From: Isotricha intestinalis | Taxonomy: Eukaryota > Ciliophora > Litostomatea > Vestibuliferida > Isotrichidae | Assembly: GCA_023807065.1 (NCBI GenBank) | Contig: JAJJLU010004631.1 | Coordinates: forward strand, 1-10,977 | Direction: 5' to 3' | Length of the DNA stretch: 10,977 bases | In this document: positions 1 through 7,814 of the stretch, piece by piece | Position numbering within the stretch: position 1 is the stretch's first letter | Layout: each line of letters opens with the position of its first letter | The notes under the pieces: generated by a model | Seen by the model: only the letters and a program-made list of their open reading frames with translations | Database searches by the model: none | Told to the model about the DNA's origin: nothing | Program-made: the position numbers and the translations under genes

Positions 1-766
1 CTTCATTTTCTTCTTTATCTAAAAAAAAATTTTTCACTCCTTCATTCATTATATTTGTTAATAAATAATATAAATCACTTTCTAATTCTTTTTCATCATG
101 AAAAAAATAATATAATTCTCTATAATTTTCTTCAGGAGAAGATAATAAATTATTTAAATAATCATCATTAAATTTTTTAATAGGACTTTCAATATAATAA
201 GGATAAATAGAATAAATTAACATTGCTAAAATTTCATTTATTCCTTGTTTATAACCTGGAATTTTATTTTCTTTTGTCCAAACTGTTAAAATATTATTTT
301 CAATTTCTTTTATTTTTGAATTACAAAATAATTCTTTATCTTGATATGTTCTATTAATATCAAGAGATATTAATTTTTTAATTTCACCATCTTCAAAAAA
401 TGAATTCCAACCTATATTATTTGAATTTGCTCCTAAAGGATCTCCACTAAATTTATTTAAAGATGTTAATTCTTTTAATTTTTTATGATATAATTTTCTT
501 TTTTCTTTTGTTTCATTTACCCAATTATATATTGAACTTTCTGAATCTGATGGAAAATAATTTAATAATATTTTCCATCCTGTTGCTCTTAAATGATTCA
601 CTCCTAAAACACCATTAAATGCTAATTCAATTATATTTTCTGTTATATTTGGAATATCATAACTATTTTCTATTATTATTTTAAAATTTTCTATACATTT
701 TTCTATGTCGTGTTTATCTATCTGTGGCATTTTGTTTTTTTCTTCATCATTAGATTTATTTTCCAT
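1..766 (-). CDS. TBC-domain Rab GTPase-activating protein, N-terminal part (TBC1D5/TBC1D13-like), truncated by window edge
   Basis: TBC proteins speed GTP hydrolysis by Rab GTPases on endomembranes, using an Arg and a Gln finger. Reading the minus strand from an ATG at 766 gives 255 codons without a stop, running off the window start. An in-frame TAA lies upstream at 784-782, which supports this start. Residues 60-70 (RATGWKILLNY) match the TBC entry helix. Residues 109-111 (DPL) and W120-N-S-F-F-E-D match the pre-catalytic segment of the TBC1D5/TBC1D13 group. The Arg-finger motif IxxDxxRT is intact at 133-140 (Arg139), and the Gln-finger motif YKQGINEIL is intact at 172-180 (Gln174). The C-terminal half of the domain is outside the window. 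Both fingers being present suggests an active GAP. The Rab substrate cannot be told from sequence, and choosing between TBC1D5 and TBC1D13 is a guess. It is transcribed divergently from the GPI-type protein gene. Confidence 0.82.
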   Translation of the reverse strand, partial: MENKSNDEEKNKMPQIDKHDIEKCIENFKIIIENSYDIPNITENIIELAFNGVLGVNHLRATGWKILLNYFPSDSESSIYNWVNETKEKRKLYHKKLKELTSLNKFSGDPLGANSNNIGWNSFFEDGEIKKLISLDINRTYQDKELFCNSKIKEIENNILTVWTKENKIPGYKQGINEILAMLIYSIYPYYIESPIKKFNDDYLNNLLSSPEENYRELYYFFHDEKELESDLYYLLTNIMNEGVKNFFLDKEENE

Positions 767-1246
767 AATATATATATATTTTTAATTAAACTTTTTTTTT
801 TAATAATTCTTAATTATAAAAATAAATTTATTTTGAAAAATAATAAATAAAATATGAAATTTCGAAAGGATAATTTTTAAAATATAAATTTAGAATATTT
901 ATTTTTTCAATAAACATAAATTATTTGTAATATTTAATTGATAAATTCTTTATGAAAATTATTAATCATAATTTCAATTTATATTAGTCCAAATAAACAT
1001 ATATAAAAGACAACAATAATTAATTTTTAGTTAAGGTTTAGATGAGTTTAATATCTACAATTTTATAAGTAAAATTTTTTGATAATAATATATTTTGAAA
1101 CCAAAAAATATTTGAAAATTTTGTGAATTTCAGTTTTCATCTATTAAAAAACAATGAAACTGAAAAATAAAACAATAGTAACACAATTAAAAGTTCATGA
1201 AAATTATTTAATATCTAAATTAGAGTAAATATTAAAATAGAAAAAA
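767..1246. promoter_or_regulatory. Divergent intergenic region between TBC GAP and GPI-type protein genes
   Basis: This 480-bp spacer is the longest gene-free stretch in the window and must hold the promoters of both flanking genes, which point away from it. It is extremely AT-rich. I see no tRNA and no recognised promoter motif. It contains a 24-codon frame (ATG at 1154, TAA at 1226-1228) in phase with the downstream gene but closed by TAA and then TAG before its ATG, so it is not an N-terminal extension. An imperfect inverted repeat lies at 1128-1165 and is listed separately. The promoter role is inferred from gene orientation only. Confidence 0.5.
1128..1165. repeat. Imperfect inverted repeat upstream of the GPI-type protein gene
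   Basis: The left arm TTTCAGTTTTCAT (1128-1140) pairs with the right arm ATGAAACTGAAA (1154-1165), giving about 12 base pairs with one bulged T and a 13-nt AT-rich loop. It contains more G and C than the surrounding DNA, which makes chance pairing somewhat less likely. It lies about 80 bp before the ATG at 1247. It may be a protein-binding dyad or simply chance, and no function is assigned. Confidence 0.35.
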
Positions 1247-2056
1247 ATGAAATTCCAAATCATTTCTCTTTTAATTCTTTTCATATTTTCAAATTGTGGT
1301 GTTACCTTAACATCAATATCAGATCCCTCATGTACAGAATCTACTTTCTCTTTTAAATTAAAAGGAACCACAACAGCTGATCTTGGAAAAGATGTTACAG
1401 TGGTACTGACAATGACGTCACCAACTCCACCACCAGAAGTAACATGTAAAAATGATGCAGTGACATTTTCTGAATCTTCCAACGTTGAATTTTCATGTTC
1501 AATAGCAAGTGCATCTCTTTCTAATGCTAAATTAACAATAACAGGAGCAACAATAGCAACAGAAGCTGCAACAATATCAAGTGCCCTTTCATTAACTGAT
1601 CTTTATTGTCCAATTAATGCATTCACTGTAGAAAGTACAACAGAAGGAAGTTGTGCTGATAATAAATATACATTCACAGTTGTAGGACAAGTAGCCATTG
1701 CAACTTCAGAAAAAACAACATGGACACCAACATTTTCTGCTCCAAGTAATCCAACTGCAAGTTGTTCTATGCCTGCTGTTTCTAATGCTAAGACTGCAGG
1801 TGCTGCTGTTATCACTTGTACAATTACTAGTGCTTTAAGTAATTCTGCTATTACTTTAACTACTTTAAAAGCTAATGGATTTACTGATGTTACTTTAGGA
1901 GATTCTCATAAAGCTATTGCTACTGGAAAAACTTGTGAAGGTAGTGCTAATAATAATAATAATGATAATGTTAATAATGGGGATGGAAAAGGAAATGGAA
2001 GTGAATTTATTTCTTTGAAAGGAATCTTACTTTCATTCTTGTTGTTTTTTATATAA
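1247..2056 (+). CDS. Secreted GPI-anchor-type surface protein with two tandem four-cysteine modules
   Basis: I do not recognise a named family. The 269-residue product starts with a signal peptide (basic K2, hydrophobic 5-15, likely cut near residue 20-23). It ends with a hydrophobic tail (about 254-269) after a small-residue, Asn/Gly-rich stretch (about 233-252) that could hold the omega site, so a GPI anchor at the cell surface is inferred. The mature part is rich in Thr, Ser and Ala. It has exactly eight cysteines: 29, 67, 84, 121 and 136, 173, 191, 230. The spacings 38/17/37 and 37/18/39 are nearly identical, so it is a tandem duplication of a roughly 93-residue module. Each module has a C-x4-F-x-F-type start and a C-x-I-x-S-A-x-L-S-N segment around its third cysteine. 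It resembles in plan the surface antigens of ciliates and other protists. GC content is visibly higher than in neighbours. Start chosen at the first ATG, which places the signal peptide at the N-terminus; TAG at 1238-1240 closes the frame upstream. Confidence 0.78.
   Translation: MKFQIISLLILFIFSNCGVTLTSISDPSCTESTFSFKLKGTTTADLGKDVTVVLTMTSPTPPPEVTCKNDAVTFSESSNVEFSCSIASASLSNAKLTITGATIATEAATISSALSLTDLYCPINAFTVESTTEGSCADNKYTFTVVGQVAIATSEKTTWTPTFSAPSNPTASCSMPAVSNAKTAGAAVITCTITSALSNSAITLTTLKANGFTDVTLGDSHKAIATGKTCEGSANNNNNDNVNNGDGKGNGSEFISLKGILLSFLLFFI
1331..1936 (+). repeat. Two tandem four-Cys protein modules within the surface protein gene
   Basis: Module 1 covers residues 29-121 (1331-1609) and module 2 residues 136-230 (1652-1936), a period of about 107 residues or 320 bp. 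The copies are diverged at DNA level. The relation rests on matched cysteine spacing and on shared segments such as SIASASLSNAKLTIT versus TITSALSNSAITLT. Module 1 uses mostly A-ending codons and module 2 mostly T-ending codons, so a recent identical duplication is ruled out. Confidence 0.7.
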
Positions 2057-2321
2057 TCTTAATTAAAATGATTTTTCCAAATTAATTATACATTTTTTAC
2101 TTATTTTTTGGTGTTTATAATTATTTTGAAAATTATAATTAATATAAAGGGTTGTGTAAATTAAAAATAAGATATTATAAAAAATTCATTAAATAAACCT
2201 TTATTCCAACTTTTCCTCTAATACAATTTTAAAAAAATAATCCAAGATAGATAAAAATATATGAAATTAAATTTTTTTTATATTTATTTTATTTGTTAAA
2301 ATGATGTAAATATTTATTTAA
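2057..2321. other. Intergenic spacer between tandem surface-protein and membrane-protein genes
   Basis: These 265 bp of almost pure A/T DNA must carry the 3' end of the upstream gene and the promoter of the downstream one. A minimal upstream frame, ATG ATG TAA, lies at 2301-2309, just 12 nt before the main ATG at 2322. Scanning ribosomes would meet it if the 5' leader exceeds about 20 nt. I see no RNA gene and no other coding sequence. Confidence 0.5.
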
Positions 2322-3725
2322 ATGGATAAATTTAAATTTCCAAATTTTACTCTAGGATTATTATCATTTAGTATTCTTATTTTTATTTTTAATCAAAGTA
2401 AAAATACTTTTTATCAAAATTCAATAAATTTATCTCAACAAATAATAGATAATAATAATTTTTCCTTAATTTATAATATTAATATAATTGAAAAAGGAAA
2501 TGAATGTTCAAATCCTTTAATTTTTTATAATTTTAAAGGATTTAAAGAAGGTTGTTTAATAAATAATAATTATCTTAAAAGAGGTGAATGTAATTTATTT
2601 AATAAATTATTTAAAAAAACTCAAAGAATAAAAAATATAGATAGCATGAATTTTATTAACTTATATGGAAAAACATTTTGTTTAACTTCATCCAAATTAA
2701 ATTTAAACAAATATATTATTAGAAAGTCATGTTATGAAGAAATTAATGAAACTGATTGTGGATATTTTGATATTGATAAAAATAAATTATGTATAAAAAA
2801 GGAATTATCTTGTCCAATTAATAATATTATATTTAATAATTATTCAGATGTGAATTCAATAAAAATTAAGGATAATTTATTTTTACAATTTTCAAATAAT
2901 AATAAAGAAGGAAATATATTATTTTCAAATAATTTATTCATTAGTGAAGGAAATTTATGTTTAAATAAATATGAACATAATACATTTCATATACCTTATA
3001 TTTTAGATAGTATTTATGAAAATTATACTTGTAAAACTTTTATTAAAAATTTAAACAGTTTTAATTATTTTGACACTAGATTTAAATTAATTTTAACAAT
3101 TAAAACAAATGATTTTTTTATTGATAATAATGTAAATATTTCTAATATTCCTTATTATCCATTTCTAAATTCTAATTTAAATTTATATTCAGGATTATAT
3201 ATTCAAGATAAAATAAATATTAAAGATAATGTCTTTTTATTAAGGAAATGTTCATTTAATAACACATTTAGTATTTTCTTAATTAGATTATGTTTAATCT
3301 TATATTTTATATCTCATTTAATAAAAATTTACAAAAGATACATTCCTGATACAACAACAAATATTTATGATTTCATTTGTAATATTTTAATAATATTATT
3401 ATTCATTTTTTCAATAATATCATATTTTTTATTAAATAAAATAATAAAGGCATCTAATAAATCCTATGATTTTAATATTGATAAAGAAATATATTATATT
3501 ATAGAATTCATAAAAGAAACAAAAAATATATTATTTAATAATATTATTGGTTTTATTTGGGTAATTTTTTTTCAAATATTTATTTTCTTTTATAATTCAT
3601 ATTTGACAAGAAATAAAAATTTTAATCAACAAATAAAAACAGAAAATGAAACAATAGAATTAATAACATCAAATTCGGAAATATCTCTTTTAGATAATAA
3701 AAATATTTTATTAATAAATGAATGA
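2322..3725 (+). CDS. Cys-rich four-pass membrane protein of unknown function
   Basis: No family is assigned with certainty. The 467-residue product has an N-terminal hydrophobic segment (about 10-24, signal anchor). A large Asn-rich, Cys-containing domain follows (25-310; Cys 62, 78, 90, 120, 137, 146, 157, 164, 213, 237, 310) with several N-x-S/T sites, which suggests a lumenal or extracellular location with disulfides. Three further membrane helices follow at about 315-333, 350-371 and 404-425, then a polar tail. The block C137-x8-C146-G-x9-C157-x6-CPIN (164-167) is of a kind I recall from multigene membrane-protein families of ciliates; this is memory, not a search. It lies downstream of the surface protein on the same strand, and that protein also contains a CPIN motif (121-124). 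An in-frame TAA directly before the ATG fixes the start. The stop is TGA. A receptor, channel or transporter role cannot be claimed. Confidence 0.75.
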   Translation: MDKFKFPNFTLGLLSFSILIFIFNQSKNTFYQNSINLSQQIIDNNNFSLIYNINIIEKGNECSNPLIFYNFKGFKEGCLINNNYLKRGECNLFNKLFKKTQRIKNIDSMNFINLYGKTFCLTSSKLNLNKYIIRKSCYEEINETDCGYFDIDKNKLCIKKELSCPINNIIFNNYSDVNSIKIKDNLFLQFSNNNKEGNILFSNNLFISEGNLCLNKYEHNTFHIPYILDSIYENYTCKTFIKNLNSFNYFDTRFKLILTIKTNDFFIDNNVNISNIPYYPFLNSNLNLYSGLYIQDKINIKDNVFLLRKCSFNNTFSIFLIRLCLILYFISHLIKIYKRYIPDTTTNIYDFICNILIILLFIFSIISYFLLNKIIKASNKSYDFNIDKEIYYIIEFIKETKNILFNNIIGFIWVIFFQIFIFFYNSYLTRNKNFNQQIKTENETIELITSNSEISLLDNKNILLINE

Positions 3726-3981
3726 AATATAAAAATCATTTATTTTTTACAATAATTGACAAATCTAAAAAAAAATTTTATCAACAAAAAGATAATTTTT
3801 ATTTTATTGTTTTATTATAAATAATTAGAACTAATCCTTTTCATCTGGCTTTAATATTATAAAAACTTTAAACATAAATTTATTAAAACAAAGAGAAAAA
3901 TAATTATTCTTTTTTATTATAATATAATTATGATTTAATATTATATTATTCAATTATTAAAAAATAATTTCATGAAATAAT
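3726..3981. other. Convergent 3' intergenic spacer
   Basis: This 256-bp AT-rich gap lies between the stop codons of two converging genes, so it should hold the 3' ends and polyadenylation sites of both. AATAAA-like strings are too frequent in such DNA to be informative. I see no RNA gene and no extra coding frame. Confidence 0.45.
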
Positions 3982-5886
3982 TTACAAATTATCTAAATTT
4001 ATTAATAAAGGAGATAAAGAAATTTTAGAAGAATTATTTTCATATCTTACAGGTCTTGCATTATATTTTTGAACAATTAAACTATTTCCAGCATTAACTA
4101 AAGGATTATTATTATTAGTTTCTCTTCTACTGTTTCCTCTTTCAACTTTTTTATTTTCATTAATATTATTTTTAGCAATAATACTGTCCATTTTTTTCAC
4201 TTTTTGAACTTGTCTATAAGGAATTTGATTTAATAAATTTTTACTTTTAATTCTTGTATTATATGTATTTTTATGTTCTATTTGTTGTTCAAATTTTTGA
4301 ATATCATTATTCATATTAAAATTTACTTTTTGAATATTTAATCCAAAACCATAATTATTTCCTGGATAATTATTATAATCCATATTAGCTTCCATTAATA
4401 ATTTATTTATTAATTGTCTTTTTTGAATACTACTACTACTAGGTAATTTTTTAACTGGATTTATATTTAAGAAATTATTATTATTATTAATATTATTATT
4501 ATTTCCACTCATTAGTTTATCTAAGAAAACTCCATTAATAATATTATTATTATTTAAATTATTTGAACTTATTTTTTTTTCAGCTTCATAAGAAAATTTA
4601 ATAGAATTTAATCCAGGGAAAATAAATTTATTATCAATTCTACATTTATTAAATAACTTATCAACTAATAAGATATTATTATGTTTTTCATAACCAATAA
4701 TTTTAAATGCTCTATCGCAGCATTTAACATGAATAACATGATGGCAATTTGGAATATATTTAATCATCATAAATTCACTAATTTTATTTTTATTTCCAAT
4801 TAAATTAGTTTTAACTAAACTTTTACAAACAGAACAAAATTCTTTTTTTTCTTCTTCTTCAAAATTTCTTAAATCATTTGGGTCTCTTGGAGCATTATTT
4901 CCATATTCATCTTCTTCTTCTTCTTTATTTAATAAATTTTTATTATATTCAGGTAAACAAGAAGAAAGAAATTGACTTAAATAAATATTTTTAATAATAT
5001 ATATTCTATGAATATTTTTTTTATCCATTTTTTCTTCATCAAAAAAGTTTTTAAAATCACATCCAAACCATTTATCTTCTGAATTTTTTTTTACAATAAA
5101 ATGATGAGCTGTTTCTCTATGAATTTCATTACTAAAGCATTCAGAACATAAATTGTAATTATCACATTCTAAACAATGAAATCTTTCAAATTTAATATTA
5201 CTTCTTTGACAATTAGAACAATTAATTCCTTTATGAATTTTTATAGATTTTCCAATTTGAATAGAAGATATTTTTTTATCAAATTCTTCTTCATTCCACT
5301 TTGCTCTACACATTGGACATTGAATAACAGTTTCATTATCTTTTTTATGTTTAATAAATATTTTCAAACATCCAATATGAAAATTATGACCACATGAATT
5401 TGAACAATAATATATTCCTTCTTCAGTATATAAATCTTCTTGACAAATTGGACACACTGAATCATCTATTAAATTCATTTGATTTGAATTTTCATTTTCT
5501 AATTTTTTCCTTTTATTATTCTTTCTATTATTGTTATTATTACTATCTTCATTATTATTATTATGCTTTTTCTTCTTTTTTTCCATTAATTTATTTAATT
5601 CTTGATCTGTAAAATGTAATTGAAGAATTAAAGGATCATTAAAAGGAATTTTATATACCTTATTTAATGCAAATAATGTGTGAACACAATGTTCGTTTTT
5701 TCCTCCTCCACATGAACATGAAATATCATTTCCTATTGTTATTGAAAATTTTTTCCCTTGCTCATCTTGGAATAATAAACTTAATGGTCCTCTTTCTTGA
5801 ACTAAAAATAATTTTATATCTACACTATCTTCCATTAATTTTATTAAATTTTCACTTGGTTTTTTTCTCCATTGTCTTCCTTGCAT
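3982..5886 (-). CDS. ZSWIM2: ZSWIM2-like E3 ubiquitin ligase (SWIM, RING, ZZ, RING)
   Basis: The 634-residue product has the full domain order of ZSWIM2 (MEX), an E3 ubiquitin ligase. The SWIM zinc finger is CxC-x7-CxH at C57, C59, C67, H69. The first RING uses C145, C148, C161 or C165, H167, H170, C173, C190, C193. The ZZ finger runs from C223 to about H262 (C223, C226, C238, C241, C247, C250, then His). The second RING-like finger uses C351, C354, C381, H383, H386, C389 and C415-R-I-D, where the animal protein as I recall it has C-P-I-D. The N-terminal 30 residues before SWIM also resemble the animal protein. Poly-Asn and Lys linkers (about 104-125 and 440-480) and a long basic, Asn-rich tail (420-634) are extra. 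Animal ZSWIM2 is testis-enriched, so a flagellar or ciliary role is possible but inferred. It is head-to-head with the NEK2-like gene, 35 bp between start codons. Confidence 0.9.
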   Translation of the reverse strand: MQGRQWRKKPSENLIKLMEDSVDIKLFLVQERGPLSLLFQDEQGKKFSITIGNDISCSCGGGKNEHCVHTLFALNKVYKIPFNDPLILQLHFTDQELNKLMEKKKKKHNNNNEDSNNNNNRKNNKRKKLENENSNQMNLIDDSVCPICQEDLYTEEGIYYCSNSCGHNFHIGCLKIFIKHKKDNETVIQCPMCRAKWNEEEFDKKISSIQIGKSIKIHKGINCSNCQRSNIKFERFHCLECDNYNLCSECFSNEIHRETAHHFIVKKNSEDKWFGCDFKNFFDEEKMDKKNIHRIYIIKNIYLSQFLSSCLPEYNKNLLNKEEEEDEYGNNAPRDPNDLRNFEEEEKKEFCSVCKSLVKTNLIGNKNKISEFMMIKYIPNCHHVIHVKCCDRAFKIIGYEKHNNILLVDKLFNKCRIDNKFIFPGLNSIKFSYEAEKKISSNNLNNNNIINGVFLDKLMSGNNNNINNNNNFLNINPVKKLPSSSSIQKRQLINKLLMEANMDYNNYPGNNYGFGLNIQKVNFNMNNDIQKFEQQIEHKNTYNTRIKSKNLLNQIPYRQVQKVKKMDSIIAKNNINENKKVERGNSRRETNNNNPLVNAGNSLIVQKYNARPVRYENNSSKISLSPLLINLDNL

Positions 5887-5921
5887 TGAATTAAATAATT
5901 AATTTAAAAAAAATTGAAATT
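5887..5921. promoter_or_regulatory. 35-bp bidirectional promoter space between ZSWIM2-like and NEK2-like genes
   Basis: The two start codons face away from each other and only 35 nearly pure A/T bases separate them, with an A-run at about 5906-5913 on the plus strand. Either the leaders are very short and both transcripts start here, or core promoter elements lie inside the opposite coding region and the leaders overlap. Both starts look real: the kinase glycine loop begins at residue 11, and the pre-SWIM conserved stretch begins within the first 30 residues of the ligase. Confidence 0.6.
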
Positions 5922-7814
5922 ATGGAAAATTATGAGATTTTATCATTAATTGGGAAAGGAAATTTTGGTTCAATAAGTAAAATTTTAAGGAAAAGTGATA
6001 ATAAAATATTAGTATGGAAAGAAATGGATTACGGTCATATGACAGAAAGAGAAAAACAAAATATAGTAAGTGAAGTGAATATTTTAAGAGAATTAAGACA
6101 TCCAAATATTGTAAGATATTATGATAGAATTATTGATAAGAAACATACTAAAATATATATAATAATGGAATATTGTGAACAAGGAGATATATCCCAATTA
6201 ATAAAAAGACATAAGAAAGCAAAAGAATATATTAAAGAAGAAATAATTTGGAAAATATTTGTTCAATTATTGTTGGCATTGTATGAATGTCATAATCATA
6301 AAGAAGGGAAAATATTACATAGAGATATAAAACCATCAAATGTATTTTTGGATAGTGAATCAAATGTAAAATTAGGTGATTTTGGTTTAAGTAGAATGTT
6401 ATCTAATGAAAGTATTTTTGCTTATTCTCATGTTGGAACTCCATATTATATGAGTCCAGAACAAATTGAAGAAATTAAATATGATGATAAAAGTGATATT
6501 TGGTCTCTTGGTTGTTTTCTTTATGAATTAACAACTTTTAATCCTCCTTTTGATGCTACTAATCAATTAGCTTTAGCTATGAAAATAAAAGAAGGTAAAG
6601 TTAATCCTATTAATAAAATTTATTCTCAAGATTTAAGTAATTTAATTTTATGTATGCTTAGAGTTAATCCTAATCAAAGACCTAATTGTGAAGAATTAAT
6701 TAATTGTCCTCCTATTTTATTAAGAGCTAGAGAAATGAAATTAAAAGAACATTATATTAGAATTAAGAAAATGGATGAAAATATTAAAAATAAAGAAAAA
6801 GAAATTACTAAAAAAGAAAAAGAATTTTTGGAAAAGGAAAAATTATTTGAGGAAAAAGAAAAAAAATTAAAATTATTTGAAGATGAGTTAAATCAAAAAA
6901 AAAAAGAATTAGATGAAAAAGAAATTAATTTAAATAAAAGAGAAGAAGAAATTGAAAAGAAGGAAAAAGAAGCTTTGGAAAATATTAAAAAGTCTAAAAA
7001 TTTTCAACAAGTTGAAAAAAATTTTGATTTATACAGTCCAACAAAAGAAATAAGTGGTTTAAATATTAATATTGATGTTCCTGATGATTTTCCTTTTTAT
7101 AATAATGAAAATAATAATAATTTAAATTATAGAAAAACAGCTCCTAATTTGAAAAATAATAATTATAATAATTTTGCTTTTAATGATTTTGGAATGAGTA
7201 ATAATAACAATAATAATAATGGAATATATCATCCACAAAGTTCATTTAATTATTTTTTAAACCAAAATAAAATAATGAATAATCAAAATTATTTTCTTAA
7301 TAATAATAATAATAATTCAAATGAAATAAATAATAATAATTTTTATCCTGTTAACAATAATAATCAAATAAATGAAATAAATAATAATCAAAATTTATAT
7401 CAGCAAAAAATAAGATATGAAAAAGTTCCTCAACAAAATAATAATAATATAAATAATAATATAAATAATTATTTAATGGAAAGTAATTCAAATATTAATA
7501 ATTATTTATATGATTATAATAATATGAGTACTAATAACTTTGTTATAGAAAATGCGCCAATAACTAATTATAATGATGTTAATCAAAATTATCAAAATCA
7601 ATTTATGGATTCAACAACTTCAATAGAATTTAATAATTATCTTAATAAACAAAATAGTAATAATAATATTAATGATTATTTAAGAAGTACAAATGGAACT
7701 TCTATAAATTCTGTTCATAATAAAAATATAGAAAAAAAAAATTCAGTTGATAGTAGTAATAATATCAAAAATATTATTAAAAATAGTGTCACAATTACTC
7801 ATAAAATTAAATAA
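5922..7814 (+). CDS. NEK2: NEK2-like Ser/Thr kinase with coiled coil and Asn-rich tail
   Basis: NIMA-related kinases act at centrosomes, basal bodies and cilia and in mitotic entry. The kinase domain (about 4-265) is complete. It has the glycine loop GKGNFG (11-16), Lys33 in VWKEMDY, alpha-C Glu51, HRD at 133-135 with Asn140, DFG at 153-155, activation segment VGTPYYMSPEQ (171-181; Thr173 a likely phosphosite) and DIWSLG (192-197). The strings VWKEMDYG, SEVNILREL, HPNIVRYYDRIID and YYMSPEQ are close to animal NEK2 as I recall it. A charged Lys/Glu coiled coil (about 278-355) follows, as in NEK2 dimerisation regions. The rest (about 385-625) is Asn-rich, low complexity and probably disordered. 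The first ATG is used and no earlier in-frame start fits the 35-bp gap. All catalytic residues are present, so an active enzyme is expected. Exact NEK paralogue naming needs a tree, as ciliates carry many. Confidence 0.94.
   Translation: MENYEILSLIGKGNFGSISKILRKSDNKILVWKEMDYGHMTEREKQNIVSEVNILRELRHPNIVRYYDRIIDKKHTKIYIIMEYCEQGDISQLIKRHKKAKEYIKEEIIWKIFVQLLLALYECHNHKEGKILHRDIKPSNVFLDSESNVKLGDFGLSRMLSNESIFAYSHVGTPYYMSPEQIEEIKYDDKSDIWSLGCFLYELTTFNPPFDATNQLALAMKIKEGKVNPINKIYSQDLSNLILCMLRVNPNQRPNCEELINCPPILLRAREMKLKEHYIRIKKMDENIKNKEKEITKKEKEFLEKEKLFEEKEKKLKLFEDELNQKKKELDEKEINLNKREEEIEKKEKEALENIKKSKNFQQVEKNFDLYSPTKEISGLNINIDVPDDFPFYNNENNNNLNYRKTAPNLKNNNYNNFAFNDFGMSNNNNNNNGIYHPQSSFNYFLNQNKIMNNQNYFLNNNNNNSNEINNNNFYPVNNNNQINEINNNQNLYQQKIRYEKVPQQNNNNINNNINNYLMESNSNINNYLYDYNNMSTNNFVIENAPITNYNDVNQNYQNQFMDSTTSIEFNNYLNKQNSNNNINDYLRSTNGTSINSVHNKNIEKKNSVDSSNNIKNIIKNSVTITHKIK
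7096..7690 (+). repeat. AAT-type low-complexity tract coding poly-Asn in the kinase tail
   Basis: Runs of AAT/AAC codons give repeated Asn stretches of 3-7 residues interspersed with Tyr, Phe, Gln and Ile. The tract is in frame with the kinase throughout and has no stop, so it is a translated low-complexity tail. Similar shorter tracts occur in the ZSWIM2-like ligase, the RING/B-box protein and the surface protein, so this is a genome-wide habit. Confidence 0.75.

Noticed and set aside
1154..1228. 24-codon frame upstream of and in phase with the surface protein
   Set aside because: It ends in TAA and is followed by TAG before the main ATG, has no domain features, and is short enough to be chance.
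1204..1815. Minus-strand frames at 1204-1482 and 1603-1815
   Set aside because: They are antisense to the surface protein; its Thr/Ala/Ser-rich codons lack stops on the complement. The sense frame has a signal peptide, ordered cysteines and a GPI-type tail.
5176..5894. Plus-strand frames at 5176-5397, 5394-5612 and 5667-5894
   Set aside because: They lie antisense inside the ZSWIM2-like gene and give hydrophobic, low-complexity products, as expected from the complement of Lys/Asn-rich coding DNA.
5920..6105. Minus-strand 61-codon frame over the start of the kinase gene
   Set aside because: It is antisense to the conserved NEK glycine-loop region and has no recognisable features, so it is a shadow.
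7096..7690. AAT repeat tract as a separate non-coding satellite
   Set aside because: The kinase frame stays open through the whole tract to a TAA at 7814, so it is better read as a translated Asn-rich tail.
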